A stretch of DNA of 64,000 bases from Corynebacterium lizhenjunii (GTDB lineage Bacteria; Actinomycetota; Actinomycetes; Mycobacteriales; Mycobacteriaceae). Positions 46,670 through 57,467 of the stretch are shown piece by piece. The position numbers and the translations under genes were made by a program. Under the pieces are notes generated by a model, which had not been told where the DNA came from, did no database searches, and saw only the letters and a list, made by a program, of their open reading frames with translations. The stretch spans positions 1,860,001 through 1,924,000 of the forward strand of contig NZ_CP064954.1 of NCBI RefSeq assembly GCF_011038655.2, given 5' to 3'. The stretch's first letter is position 1. Each line of letters begins with the position of its first letter.

Positions 46670-47428
46670 ATGGCAGCAGAAGACACAGCCGCAAACGGTG
46701 CCACGCAGGGAGGGACTCCTCCAGCCGACGTCACTGCTCAGCGCATCGCTGACATTGCGCTTAAGCACTTCGCACAGCGCGGATACACGTCCACCAAGCT
46801 CGAAGCCATTGCCATTGAGGCAGGAATCTCCAAGCGCATGGTGCATTATTACTTCGCGGACAAGGAAGGTCTCTACCACGAGGCCTTGACGCAGGCAGCC
46901 CGCAAGCTAACTCCGGACGTAGCCCACATGGAAATCGATTCCGCAGTGCCTGTAGAAGGCGTGCGCAAACTCGTTGATATTGTCTTCCACCAATACGTTA
47001 CCCACCCGGAGGCCGTGCGTTTGCTCACGCAAGCCTCCGTGGTAGACGGCCCGCAGCCCACGGCCCCGAGCCTGGGTACCGACTTGTCTGAGCTGACTTT
47101 GCACATGAACCGACTGCTGCTCACTGGCCAAGACGCGGGGGCCTTCCGCCCCGGAATTTCTGCGCAGGACGTCTTCACCCTCATCGCGTCCCTGGCCATG
47201 TATGGCACCACCAATGCCCTGGTCATGGATTCCATACTGGGGGTGGATATGAGCAGCGAGGCCAACACCGCAGGCCTCCACCGCCTGGTGGTAGACACCG
47301 TGTTGGCCTTTTTGACCTCCAATATCCCCGCCACCGGCCAGGACTCCTATCTGAGCGTCAATCAGCTAGAAGAACATGCCGATAGCTCGGATACCATCTA
47401 TGGCTCCGAGCACGATATCTACGCCTAG
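46670..47428 (+). CDS. TetR family transcriptional regulator
   Basis: 252-aa one-component regulator. HTH at about residues 25-70: 'IADIALKHFAQRGYTSTKLE' then 'AIEAGISKRMVHYYFADKEG'. A C-terminal ligand/dimer domain follows, with a polar tail. The ATG at 46670 follows a GAAAGGAAC SD. Divergent from mdh, so it may regulate itself or mdh; no clear palindromic operator stood out in 46450-46669. Confidence 0.9.
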   Translation: MAAEDTAANGATQGGTPPADVTAQRIADIALKHFAQRGYTSTKLEAIAIEAGISKRMVHYYFADKEGLYHEALTQAARKLTPDVAHMEIDSAVPVEGVRKLVDIVFHQYVTHPEAVRLLTQASVVDGPQPTAPSLGTDLSELTLHMNRLLLTGQDAGAFRPGISAQDVFTLIASLAMYGTTNALVMDSILGVDMSSEANTAGLHRLVVDTVLAFLTSNIPATGQDSYLSVNQLEEHADSSDTIYGSEHDIYA

Positions 47429-47440
47429 CCCTGCGCTCCC

Positions 47441-48739
47441 CTAGGCGGATTGCTCCTGGGAGAGCTCCTCGCGCGGGACAAACTCCGGTTCCGCCTCGCC
47501 GCGCACAGTATCCGCGTCAATCTTGACTACGCTGACGTCTTCGCGGTCCGGCAGATCAAACATGATGGGCACCAGGAGCTCTTCCATAATGGCGCGCAGG
47601 CCACGCGCACCGGTTTTACGCTCCATGGCCAGCTCCGCGATCTCCTCCAGGGCCTTCTGCGTGAATTCCAGCTGCGCCCCGTCCATCTCAAACAGGGCCT
47701 GGTACTGGCGTACCAGTGAGTTTTTCGGTTCCGTGAGCACTCGAATAAGCGATTCAGTATCCAGGTTGTCCACGGTGGCCACCACGGGTAGGCGGCCAAT
47801 GAACTCTGGGATAAGGCCAAACTTCACCAAGTCCTCTGGCCGCACTTGGTCAAAGATGTCTACCTTCTCGCGCTCTTCCGCAGTGTCCAACGTGGAGCCA
47901 AAGCCCACGCCCTTCTTCCCCACGCGCTCTGAAATCACCTTCTCCAGGCCCGCAAAGGCTCCGGCGACAATGAAGAGGATGTTGGACGTATCCAGTTGAA
48001 TAAATTCCTGGTTGGGGTGCTTACGCCCGCCCTGCGGCGGAATGGCCGCCACGGTGCCCTCCAGAATCTTCAGCAGTGCTTGCTGCACGCCCTCGCCGGA
48101 AACATCCCGCGTAATCGAAGGATTATCAGACTTACGCGAAATCTTATCTACCTCATCGACATAAATGATGCCGCGCTGTGCGCGCTCCACATCAAAATCG
48201 GCAGCCTGCAGCAATTTGAGCAAAATGTTTTCTACATCCTCGCCCACGTAGCCCGCTTCCGTCAGGCTGGTGGCGTCCGCTATAGCAAACGGAACATCCA
48301 ACATGCGCGCCAAGGTCTGCGCCAGGTAGGTCTTACCCGATCCTGTTGGGCCCAGCAGCAAGATATTGGACTTCGCGATCTCTACCGCGTCTTCGTCAGC
48401 GAGCGCACCACGGCCTGCCGAGGCGGCCTCCTCCACGCGAATGCGCTTGTAGTGGTTGTATACCGCTACTGACAGCACGCGCTTGGCGCGGTCTTGGCCG
48501 ATGACATACTTATCCAAAAAGGCTGAGATTTCCGAAGGCCGCGGCAGGCGAGTTTCCTCTGCCGCCGACTCCTCCCCCTGGGACTTGCTGAGCTCTTCTT
48601 CAATAATCTCATTGCACAGCTCAATGCACTCATCACAGATGTACACGCCGCCGCCGGCAATCAGCTTCTTTACCTGCTTTTGGCTCTTCCCACAGAATGA
48701 ACATTTCAGCAGATCAGCGCTTTCTTGCATACGTGCCAA
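47441..48739 (-). CDS. clpX: ATP-dependent Clp protease ATP-binding subunit ClpX
   Basis: AAA+ unfoldase that feeds substrates to ClpP1P2. Zinc-binding domain: Cys 13, 16, 35, 38 ('[11 protein letters not shown]', '[10 protein letters not shown]'). Walker A '[18 protein letters not shown]', Walker B/sensor '[20 protein letters not shown]', and 'FIGRLPVVA'. Length 432 aa. The TTG at 48739 has GGAAGG six bases upstream and gives the N-terminus typical of the group; the ATG at 48730 is 15 bases from the SD and less likely. Confidence 0.97.
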   Translation of the reverse strand: MARMQESADLLKCSFCGKSQKQVKKLIAGGGVYICDECIELCNEIIEEELSKSQGEESAAEETRLPRPSEISAFLDKYVIGQDRAKRVLSVAVYNHYKRIRVEEAASAGRGALADEDAVEIAKSNILLLGPTGSGKTYLAQTLARMLDVPFAIADATSLTEAGYVGEDVENILLKLLQAADFDVERAQRGIIYVDEVDKISRKSDNPSITRDVSGEGVQQALLKILEGTVAAIPPQGGRKHPNQEFIQLDTSNILFIVAGAFAGLEKVISERVGKKGVGFGSTLDTAEEREKVDIFDQVRPEDLVKFGLIPEFIGRLPVVATVDNLDTESLIRVLTEPKNSLVRQYQALFEMDGAQLEFTQKALEEIAELAMERKTGARGLRAIMEELLVPIMFDLPDREDVSVVKIDADTVRGEAEPEFVPREELSQEQSA

Positions 48740-48867
48740 TGTTGGCCTTCCGTCTCGCTAGGTGTACAGAAAAGAACGACTCTACTCTAGTCAATCAACG
48801 CGACACCACCCCGCAGGCAGTGCGCGCGCCCCGAAACTTCGTGCGCCCGCCCAGTGAGGTTCCCCCA

Positions 48868-49035
48868 CTAGCGGGTGTGCTTATAGTTTGCAATGTAGCG
48901 AATGCGCGGGGTAATCGGCAGCTTACCGATCCCCTCTTCGTAGCGACGAATGATGTGTTGCGCAGCAAGTACTTGAGCACGCGTTGGACGCTCCGTGTAG
49001 TCGACTTCGTCCTCTGGCCGAAGGTGGACGCTCAT
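48868..49035 (-). CDS. Small conserved-looking ORF between clpX and clpP2 (55 aa)
   Basis: ATG at 49035 encodes a 55-residue soluble protein beginning 'MSVHLRPEDEVDYTERPTRA' and ending 'RIRYIANYKHTR', stop TAG at 48868. Amino-acid composition is balanced and helix-forming ('AQVLAAQHIIRRYEEGIGKL'), unlike shadow frames, and third positions are GC-biased. AAGAGG lies just before the ATG and GAGG a little further upstream. No family recognised. The overlapping plus-strand frame (48697-49044) looks random. Confidence 0.6.
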   Translation of the reverse strand: MSVHLRPEDEVDYTERPTRAQVLAAQHIIRRYEEGIGKLPITPRIRYIANYKHTR

Positions 49036-49094
49036 GCCTCTTAAACCTCGCTTTCATTCTTATGAGTAGATCTTAGGGCAGTGCACGGTGTTTG

Positions 49095-49535
49095 TCACGA
49101 CTGCCTGTTCAACATGATTGAATTGAGAACTGCATCAATAAGAGCCTGCTCAGGTTCCTCGAGCTCTGGGTGCGAATCCAGGGTCCCCAGGATTGCCACG
49201 GCCAATTCCTGCCCGACGTCATCCTTCGCATTCTGGTAGGCCTCGCAGGCCCACCTAACATTTGCATGCCAGTCCTTGAGAATCTCTTGCCGCCGGTGGT
49301 TGCGGATGGTCCTTGACACCCCGCTCCACGCAATGGTGGCCGCCAGAGCTGGTCCGAGCACCTGTCCCGAGAGGTCCAGCAGTGCCCGCTGAGTTTCCTC
49401 CCCCTGTGCCAGCAGTGCGATAAAGAAAATAGCAGCGAAGATGAACAAAATGCCGCCGACTAGCAAGACGGCGTTGTAGGAGTAGGTCCGAGTGCGTTGT
49501 GTTCCCCCGTTCATGGGGCCGATAATACTCAACAC
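49095..49535 (-). CDS. Hypothetical small membrane protein
   Basis: 146 aa. A Gly/Thr-rich start, two closely spaced hydrophobic segments ('AVLLVGGILFIFAAIFFIAL' and about residues 58-70) and a cytosolic, charged C-terminal half ('RTIRNHRRQEILKDWHANVR', 'LDSHPELEEPEQALIDAVLN'). Not recognised. The start is GTG 49535 or ATG 49514; neither has a strong SD. It lies between clpP2 and clpX, which are usually close neighbours. Confidence 0.6.
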   Translation of the reverse strand: MLSIIGPMNGGTQRTRTYSYNAVLLVGGILFIFAAIFFIALLAQGEETQRALLDLSGQVLGPALAATIAWSGVSRTIRNHRRQEILKDWHANVRWACEAYQNAKDDVGQELAVAILGTLDSHPELEEPEQALIDAVLNSIMLNRQS

Positions 49536-49640
49536 CCGCCCCTAGCGCACGAAGCCCCAACCTCAGCGTGGACTGCGCCCGCACAGAACATTGGCCTATG
49601 CCAGCGCGTGAGGTTGGGGGTGGCGTGAAGTGGGAGCGTG

Positions 49641-50267
49641 TTAGGCCCGGTTGAGCTTGCGGTAATCGAAGACCGCATCAATAAGCCCATAATCCACGGC
49701 CTCTTGGGCAGTAAGGATCTTATCGCGGTCAGTGTCCTGGCGAATCTGCTCGGAGGTCCGGCCGGAGTGGTGGGCCAGCGTGTCTTCCATCAAGCGGCGC
49801 ATGCGCTCAATCTCATTGGCCTCGATCTCCAGGTCCGAAACCTGCCCCTGGGTGCCCTGGGTGCGCGGCTGGTGGATAAGAATGCGGGAGTTAGGCAGCG
49901 CTGCACGCTTGCCTGGTGCGCCCGCAGCCAACAACACTGCGGCTGCCGATGCCGCCTGCCCCAGGCACACAGTCTGCACGTCCGGCCGCACGTACTGCAT
50001 GGTGTCATAAATGGCCATCAGGGCAGTAAAGGAACCACCCGGGGAGTTGATGTACATGGTGATGTCGCGGTCTGGATCCTGGGACTCCAGGACCAGCAGC
50101 TGCGCCATGATGTCATTAGCCGAGGTGTCATCTACCTGGGTCCCCAGGAAGATAATGCGTTCTTCAAAGAGCTTGGAGTAAGGGTTAGTTTCCTTGGTTC
50201 CCTGCGCGGACTGCTCAATGAAGGAAGGCAGCACGTAGCGGGAGTTCGGCATTTGGAACTGTGACAT
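49641..50267 (-). CDS. clpP2: ATP-dependent Clp protease proteolytic subunit ClpP2
   Basis: Serine-protease ring subunit, 208 aa. Catalytic Ser in 'CLGQAASAAAVLLAAG', His in 'RILIHQPRTQG', Asp in 'DTDRDKILTAQEAVDYGLID'. Second gene of the clpP1-clpP2 pair, 26 bases after clpP1. Actinobacteria need both subunits in a mixed tetradecamer. A recurrent motif copy overlaps the catalytic-Ser region (49944-49953). Confidence 0.96.
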   Translation of the reverse strand: MSQFQMPNSRYVLPSFIEQSAQGTKETNPYSKLFEERIIFLGTQVDDTSANDIMAQLLVLESQDPDRDITMYINSPGGSFTALMAIYDTMQYVRPDVQTVCLGQAASAAAVLLAAGAPGKRAALPNSRILIHQPRTQGTQGQVSDLEIEANEIERMRRLMEDTLAHHSGRTSEQIRQDTDRDKILTAQEAVDYGLIDAVFDYRKLNRA

Positions 50268-50293
50268 GGTAAAAATTTCTCCTTCTACGGTGC

Positions 50294-50890
50294 TTAGTTG
50301 TTGATCGGACCGTTGACGGACTCAATGACGTGGTCAACCAAGCCATAGTCCTTAGCCTGCTGTGCAGTAAACCAGCGGTCACGGTCAGAGTCCTTGGTGA
50401 TCTGCTCGAAGGTCTGACCAGTGTGCTCAGCAATCAGCTCCGCCATCTCCCGCTTGGTGGCTGCGAACTGCTCCGCCTGAATGGCGATGTCCGCAGCGGT
50501 ACCGCCTACACCTGCGGAAGGCTGGTGCATCATAATGCGCGCATGCGGCAAAGCGAAGCGCTTACCCTTCGTGCCACCGGAGAGCAGAAACTGTCCCATC
50601 GACGCCGCCAAGCCCATGCCATAGGTCGCGATGTCGCACGGAGAATACTTCATGGTGTCGTAGATAGCCATGCCCGCAGTCACGGAACCACCAGGGGAAT
50701 TGATGTAGAGCGAAATATCGCGAGTGGGGTCCTCCGCAGACAGCAACAGGATCTGCGCGCAGAGCTTATTAGCAATTTCATCATCAACCTGGGTGCCCAG
50801 GAAGATAATGCGCTCATGCAACAAGCGCTCATACACGCTATCACCCAAGCTCATCCCCGCCGCGGGGGTGGTCATCTGCAGGTTCGACAT
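50294..50890 (-). CDS. clpP1: ATP-dependent Clp protease proteolytic subunit ClpP1
   Basis: 198 aa starting '[20 protein letters not shown]'. Catalytic Ser in '[16 protein letters not shown]', His in '[10 protein letters not shown]', Asp in '[20 protein letters not shown]'. The ATG at 50890 has AGGAG upstream; an in-frame extension to 51127 is rejected. The 276 bp to tig contain a terminator for tig and about 220 bp presumably holding the clpP promoter (ClgR-type control is known in corynebacteria, but I did not find a clear ClgR box). Confidence 0.96.
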   Translation of the reverse strand: MSNLQMTTPAAGMSLGDSVYERLLHERIIFLGTQVDDEIANKLCAQILLLSAEDPTRDISLYINSPGGSVTAGMAIYDTMKYSPCDIATYGMGLAASMGQFLLSGGTKGKRFALPHARIMMHQPSAGVGGTAADIAIQAEQFAATKREMAELIAEHTGQTFEQITKDSDRDRWFTAQQAKDYGLVDHVIESVNGPINN

Positions 50891-51110
50891 GTCCAACTTT
50901 CTCCTTGCTGTATAAAAATCCCGATGAGGGTCCTTGTGCAGTTCTTCCCTACTCAAGTGCCGCTCACACAATTTCATTCCCGCCCGCCACCGCACCGGCG
51001 GCAAGGCCAATGGCACCACCCTACCGCGTCCCCCGGCAGGATTTCCGCCCCAGAGGGCCTTGTTCGCTGATAGCGTGCAGCCCGCTTCCACGCACACCGC
51101 AGAACACGCA

Positions 51111-51138
51111 AAAAGGGCCCGGCACACAGCCAGGCCCC
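51111..51138 (-). terminator. Intrinsic terminator of tig
   Basis: On the minus strand GGGCCTGGC-TGTGT-GCCGGGCCC with one mismatch, followed directly by TTTTT. It starts 29 bases after the tig stop. Confidence 0.9.
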
Positions 51139-51166
51139 TGCTTCACCTTAGGTGAGATGGGTGAAA

Positions 51167-52519
51167 TTAGGCGTCTTCGGAAGCCTCTTCGTTCTCGTCG
51201 ATCTCCCCAAAGTACTGGTCCACGTCAACGACTTCCCCTTTGTCATCCTTAGCCTCAACGCGGCAGATGGCAGCAGCCAGAGCCTTGCCGCGGCGCACGT
51301 CTGCAAACAGGTTGCCAATCTGTCCGTTGGATTGGATCTGCTGGATGAACTCGTTGGGGTCCATGCCATAAGACTGGGCGGTAAACAGGATGTGGTCCAT
51401 GACCTCCTGCTGGGAGACCTCCACGTCTTCCTGCTCAGCGACAGCGTCCAGGAAGAGCTGCGTACGCACAGACTCTTCTGCCTGCTCGCGGGTCTGCTTG
51501 TCGAACTCCTCGCGGGAAGTACCCTGAGCCTCCAGCAGGCGAGCCAGGACCTTCTCATCGTGAGCCAGCTGGCCCAGAGCCTGGTGCAGCTGAGCGTGAA
51601 CCTGCTCGTCCACAATGGAGGTCGGCAGCTCGAAGGAGACCTGCTCCAGAGCGGCCTTGAGGACCTCGTCACGGATAGCGGCAGCCTGCTCGGACTTCTT
51701 GTCTTCCTCAACGCGGGTCTTAGTGGACTCGCGCAGTTCCTCGATAGTGTCGAACTCGGAAGCCAGCTGAGCAAACTCATCATCCAGATCCGGCAGCTTG
51801 CGCTCCTTGGACTGCACCACGTGCACCTTGACCGTGGCCTCTTCGCCCTTGTGCTCACCGGTTTGCATTTCCGTGGTGAACTCAGCGTCCTCACCGGTCT
51901 TCAGACCACGCAGCGCGGTGTCTAGACCCTTGATCAGGTCATCATCACCAATGCGGTAGGACAGGCCCTCGGTGGAAGCGTCCTCAATCTTCTCACCGTC
52001 AATCTCTGCAACGATGTCGATGATGGCGTAGTCACCAGTCTTCATCTTGCGCTTGGTGTCCTTGAGCTCACCGAAGCGCTCTGCCAGCTGCTCCAGGGCC
52101 TCATCAACGTCCTTGTCCTCTACCTCCAGGGAAGGAACGGTCACGGAGATCTTGGAGAAGTCCGGGACCTCAATTTCCGGGCGGACGTCCACCTCAGCGG
52201 TGAACTCGACCACCTCGTTGTCTTCCAGCTTGGTGATGTCAACCTCAGGCTGGCCAATAGCCTTGATGTCGTTTTCCACCACTGCCTGCTCGTAGCGAGC
52301 CGGCAGCATATCGTTGACAACCTGCTCCAGGATCGGGCCGCGGCCAACGCGGGCATCGATCAGCTGGCGAGGCGCCTTGCCCTTACGGAAGCCAGGGATG
52401 GAAATCTGCTGCGCGATTGCCGCGTATGCCTGGTCGATTTCCTTGTCCAGCTCCGAGAACGGAACGTTGACGGTCAGCTTGACGCGGGTATCGCTCAGCT
52501 TGTCCACGGTAGTCTTCAC
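51167..52519 (-). CDS. tig: Trigger factor
   Basis: Ribosome-bound chaperone and prolyl isomerase, 450 aa. The ribosome-binding signature appears as '[20 protein letters not shown]', followed by the FKBP-like PPIase domain ('[20 protein letters not shown]') and the helical C-terminal arms. The tail is acidic ('[12 protein letters not shown]'). It precedes clpP1-clpP2, as in many bacteria, but has its own terminator. Confidence 0.96.
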   Translation of the reverse strand: MKTTVDKLSDTRVKLTVNVPFSELDKEIDQAYAAIAQQISIPGFRKGKAPRQLIDARVGRGPILEQVVNDMLPARYEQAVVENDIKAIGQPEVDITKLEDNEVVEFTAEVDVRPEIEVPDFSKISVTVPSLEVEDKDVDEALEQLAERFGELKDTKRKMKTGDYAIIDIVAEIDGEKIEDASTEGLSYRIGDDDLIKGLDTALRGLKTGEDAEFTTEMQTGEHKGEEATVKVHVVQSKERKLPDLDDEFAQLASEFDTIEELRESTKTRVEEDKKSEQAAAIRDEVLKAALEQVSFELPTSIVDEQVHAQLHQALGQLAHDEKVLARLLEAQGTSREEFDKQTREQAEESVRTQLFLDAVAEQEDVEVSQQEVMDHILFTAQSYGMDPNEFIQQIQSNGQIGNLFADVRRGKALAAAICRVEAKDDKGEVVDVDQYFGEIDENEEASEDA

Positions 52520-52580
52520 GGATAAGTCTCCTGGGTCTTAATTTAGAGGGTCAATTTCCTACGGCCTCAAAGTGTACTAA

Positions 52581-52611
52581 AGGGGCCCAAGGCATCTAGC
52601 CTAAGGCCCCT
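52581..52611 (-). terminator. Hairpin downstream of tRNA-Pro
   Basis: AGGGGCC / GGCCCCT (52581-52587, 52605-52611) with an inner AGGC/GCCT extension, six bases after the tRNA 3' end on the minus strand. The T tract is short (CCTTTAG), so termination may be partial. Confidence 0.6.
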
Positions 52612-52616
52612 AAACG

Positions 52617-52690
52617 TCGGGGCGACAGGATTTGAACCTGCGACCCCCTGCTCCCAAAGCAGGTGCGCTACCAAGCTGCGCCACGCCCCG
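52617..52690 (-). tRNA. tRNA-Pro(TGG)
   Basis: 74-nt cloverleaf on the minus strand. The acceptor stem is CGGGGCG/CGCCCCG with A as discriminator. Anticodon stem CCTGC/GCAGG encloses TTTGGGA, giving anticodon TGG. The T-loop is GGTTCAAATCC. CCA is not encoded. Downstream of it on the same strand lie a hairpin and tig. Confidence 0.95.
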
Positions 52691-52749
52691 TACGTCGGAC
52701 GAGTCTACTTGTTGCGCGCAAAAATCCCTAAACGGCCAGTGCCAAGGGG

Positions 52750-54446
<1,697 letters not shown>

Positions 54447-54687
54447 TGTGCAGCCACCTTTCTCTCCACGGTTCTCTTCACAGCCATCCGCTAATTCTCC
54501 GGCCCCAGCCTATGCCCCAGGCCGGGAAACTACCACTACAACGCCTCAGGTACCCCAAAAGTTCCGGCGCTGATAGCGGCCCCAAGTTTTCCCCAGCCTC
54601 GCTTTGCGCTAGCATGGCTTGCACACTGTTGTTTCGTGTTTGGGGCATGGCTTTTGGGCATGACGCTGCAAACCGAGACGATAATGT

Positions 54688-54762
54688 GGGAATGTCGTAT
54701 AGTGGCTAATACCTCAGCCTTCCAAGCTGAAGACGCGGGTTCGATTCCCGTCATTCCCTCCA
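54688..54762 (+). tRNA. tRNA-Gly(TCC)
   Basis: Acceptor stem GGGAATG/CATTCCC, discriminator T, encoded CCA (54760-54762). Anticodon arm TCAGC-CTTCCAA-GCTGA gives anticodon TCC. T-arm GCGGGTTCGATTCCCGT. The 3' end abuts the accessory cassette (54888-59757), the usual position for an integrated island, although no second copy of the tRNA end was found in the window. Confidence 0.94.
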
Positions 54763-54887
54763 ATATAACGTCACTGCGGACACAAATTCGGGAGGTGTCC
54801 GAGGTGACTTTTTCGCTGTTCTGGAGCGGTTTTCCGGCTCTTCGGATTTGGGTGGGGATTATTATCGCGCGAGCGTTATAAGCTGTG

Positions 54888-57467
54888 CTAACCCGTTTCA
54901 AGGGTGATGACGGTGTTGTAGAGGCCGACTTTACGGAGGTATTCACGGCGTTTCTTCTCTGCCTGGGAGGCGTAGCCGACGTATGACAGTGAGGCGTCCT
55001 CGTAGCGGCGGAAGGCGAAGACAGCTTGGTTCATATGGATGGAGTTGAAGACACCCAGGTTCACCAAGAGGTTGAAGTCCTCCACGGACAAGCCGGTCAC
55101 CCGCTTGAACAAGTCCGGTTCAATCTTGGTGATGACGTCGTAGAGCGTGTTCTCCCTAAAGTCAGTCAGGTACATGAATGCAGGGATCCGGGTAGCGAAC
55201 TTGATGAGCTTTTCCTGAATCTGTTTGCGCTTGGACCTGTACTCCTTCTCCTCGGCTGAGAGATCCTCCTTCTCCGTCTTGGTCAGCGACTCGCCTTTCT
55301 CCTTCTTGGTCTTGGACACAGCTTCACTCTTGTTGACCACGGTTTCGAAGATGTCTGCACCCAGGGCTCGGAAGCCTTCGATGTTGAGGATGGCTTGCAT
55401 GGCTCGCTCGTCGTTCATGATCTTCTTGAGCGTCATGTTGTCGACGTTAACGAGGATTGCTGACTCCCACTTTTTCGCCAGCAGGGTGGCTGAGGTGCCA
55501 GACATAGCGATGTCGAGCACCTCGCCCGCGTCGATCTCCTTCATCGAGGCACCGTCATAGGCCAGTACCGGGAGATAGTTGACGAGCTCGGCGACGGCAT
55601 GCTCGGGGCTGTCCGCCTCTGGATGCAGTCCGGTGCCGTAGTCGGCAATCTGACGCAGAGCGCGGGTGGGGGCGAAGTCGAAGACGAATCCGACGGGTTT
55701 GAGGATCTCCGCCCGATTTGGATCATCCCCATCGGGGTTCTTGATCGCCCACGGGGACTGCACCCGGAATGCAGCCTGGAAGTAGGACTCTGGGCTGGTG
55801 AGGTTGCGCAGCATCAGGATCGATGACCACTGCTTGACTGTCACCCCAGTGGTGAGCTTGCCGCACGAGAGCGTGATGGTTTTGGTGTCGTGTCCGTCCC
55901 CGATTGCCTCACGTACGGGCGGGAGTGCTTCGACCCCAACACCAGCGCCAGCTCCAGCGGCAACTATCACCTGGTATTGATGCCAGAAGGTGTTGTGGCG
56001 GGCGGTGAGCAGGTTCGCCATTGCCTGGCAGGCAGCAACGTTTGGCAGGTACCAGAACGAATGCTGGAGGTAAGGAAGCAGACGGGCATCCGCGTAAGGG
56101 AAAGGCGGGCGGCCACCGGCTTTGAGCATGTCCACCTGCGTGGGTGCATGCTCGCCACGGATCAGGTCCAGCCACTTCTGTACGTCAGATTCGTGGATGA
56201 ACCGGGCTGTCTTGTCGCTACCTGTGGCTTCGAAGAAGGTGTTGAGGTCGAACTCGTCGAACTCACCCTGGTGGGCGATAGCAACCAAATCATCAGGCAT
56301 CCGGTAGGTCAGGAGGCGCATCTCAGGTAGCGCCGCATATGGGTTCCACTCACCGGGATGCTCAATAGTCCATTGGCCTTTAGCACGCTGCTCATCGGTG
56401 TAGGTCCAGTTGAAGATCTGTTCTTCGATGAACTCGCCCGTGGCCAAAGCCTTGAAGGGCGTGCCCGAGAGGTAGAGGTAAGAGCGGGTCGTGATGGGAA
56501 GAAAGTCATCCTCATCACTGCCAAGCTCGTCAAGCTCTTCATCGAAGGCAGCCAGCCCCTCGTGGTACTCAACTTTGAGCTCCTTGGCGGCCTCTTTCTC
56601 GTCCTCGCCTTCGAAGAGGGCCTTGGCATTGTCCCGCCATGCTCCGAAGTGGTACTCGTCGAAGACCACCAGGTCCCAGTTGACGGTGTGAATCCACTCG
56701 TTCTTCGACTTGATCAGGCCGGTCTTCTTGTCGCGTCCGAGGAGGTCCTGGAAGGAACCGAAGTACACCAAAGGCTGATCTGTCTTGACCTCGATACCCT
56801 CATCGAGGGTTTTCACGCTCAGATACTGCCAGCCCTCGAAGTCCACATGGCTTGCCAGGTCTTCACGCCAGGCGTCCTGCACGGCAGGCTTAAAGGTCAC
56901 GACCAGCACGCGCTTGGCACTCATACGCTTGGCGAGCTGGTAGGTGGTAAAGGTCTTGCCGAACCGCATCTTGGCGTTCCACAAGAAGCGCGGAACCGCA
57001 CCCGGATCTTCTTCCCAGATGGAGTTGTAATAGGCAAGGGTGTGCTCAACGGCACGTTCTTGCTCGGGGCGCATGGCGAAGGTTTGGTAGCGCTCGCCGG
57101 TATACTCCATGCCGGTGCGCAGTTCAGCAATGGCAGTGAGGACATCAGCCGACTTGCAGCGCACCCACTCAGTTGCGGAACCAAAGTGTGGGTTCTCAAA
57201 CCCCTTTGCTTTCAGTCGCTGAATGACGTCCTTGTCACGGAAGAGGCTGCCATCCTCGCGCTCAGCGATGACATCGGCGTGCAGGGTGAACTCCTGCTGC
57301 ATCTGCCCCTGAGACTCACGGATCCGGTCGCGCACATCCTCCTTGGTCGTCTGACCGATCTTGATGAGCCCCTCGTAGCCGGCCGGAGGGTTCTTTGGTG
57401 ACCAGGCATAAATCCGCAGCCGAGCCAAAGACTTAGAGGGAAGGAGCTCCTCATCGCGCCTGGCCAT
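54888..57467 (-). CDS. GIY-YIG nuclease-SF2 helicase fusion, restriction-type
   Basis: 859 aa. The N-terminal 100 residues look like a GIY-YIG/T5orf172-type nuclease ('LRIYAWSPKNPPAGYEGLIK' with KIGQT, then 'DVRDRIRE', and 'TEWVRC'). An SF2 helicase core follows: Walker A 'AKMRFGKT' (about 165-172), DEYH (about 270-273), motif III 'LYLSGTPF', motif VI-like 'YFQAAFRVQSPW'. A coiled, Lys/Glu-rich segment ('EKGESLTKTEKEDLSAEEKE') precedes a C-terminal domain. GGAGG lies seven bases before the ATG at 57467, which overlaps the methylase stop by one base. Inferred as the DNA-translocating/cleaving arm of a restriction system; no exact family recognised. Confidence 0.8.
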   Translation of the reverse strand: MARRDEELLPSKSLARLRIYAWSPKNPPAGYEGLIKIGQTTKEDVRDRIRESQGQMQQEFTLHADVIAEREDGSLFRDKDVIQRLKAKGFENPHFGSATEWVRCKSADVLTAIAELRTGMEYTGERYQTFAMRPEQERAVEHTLAYYNSIWEEDPGAVPRFLWNAKMRFGKTFTTYQLAKRMSAKRVLVVTFKPAVQDAWREDLASHVDFEGWQYLSVKTLDEGIEVKTDQPLVYFGSFQDLLGRDKKTGLIKSKNEWIHTVNWDLVVFDEYHFGAWRDNAKALFEGEDEKEAAKELKVEYHEGLAAFDEELDELGSDEDDFLPITTRSYLYLSGTPFKALATGEFIEEQIFNWTYTDEQRAKGQWTIEHPGEWNPYAALPEMRLLTYRMPDDLVAIAHQGEFDEFDLNTFFEATGSDKTARFIHESDVQKWLDLIRGEHAPTQVDMLKAGGRPPFPYADARLLPYLQHSFWYLPNVAACQAMANLLTARHNTFWHQYQVIVAAGAGAGVGVEALPPVREAIGDGHDTKTITLSCGKLTTGVTVKQWSSILMLRNLTSPESYFQAAFRVQSPWAIKNPDGDDPNRAEILKPVGFVFDFAPTRALRQIADYGTGLHPEADSPEHAVAELVNYLPVLAYDGASMKEIDAGEVLDIAMSGTSATLLAKKWESAILVNVDNMTLKKIMNDERAMQAILNIEGFRALGADIFETVVNKSEAVSKTKKEKGESLTKTEKEDLSAEEKEYRSKRKQIQEKLIKFATRIPAFMYLTDFRENTLYDVITKIEPDLFKRVTGLSVEDFNLLVNLGVFNSIHMNQAVFAFRRYEDASLSYVGYASQAEKKRREYLRKVGLYNTVITLETG

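Noticed and set aside
48697..49044. 115-codon plus-strand frame over the clpX start
   Set aside because: Overlaps the ClpX N-terminus and the better 55-aa minus-strand ORF; composition looks random.
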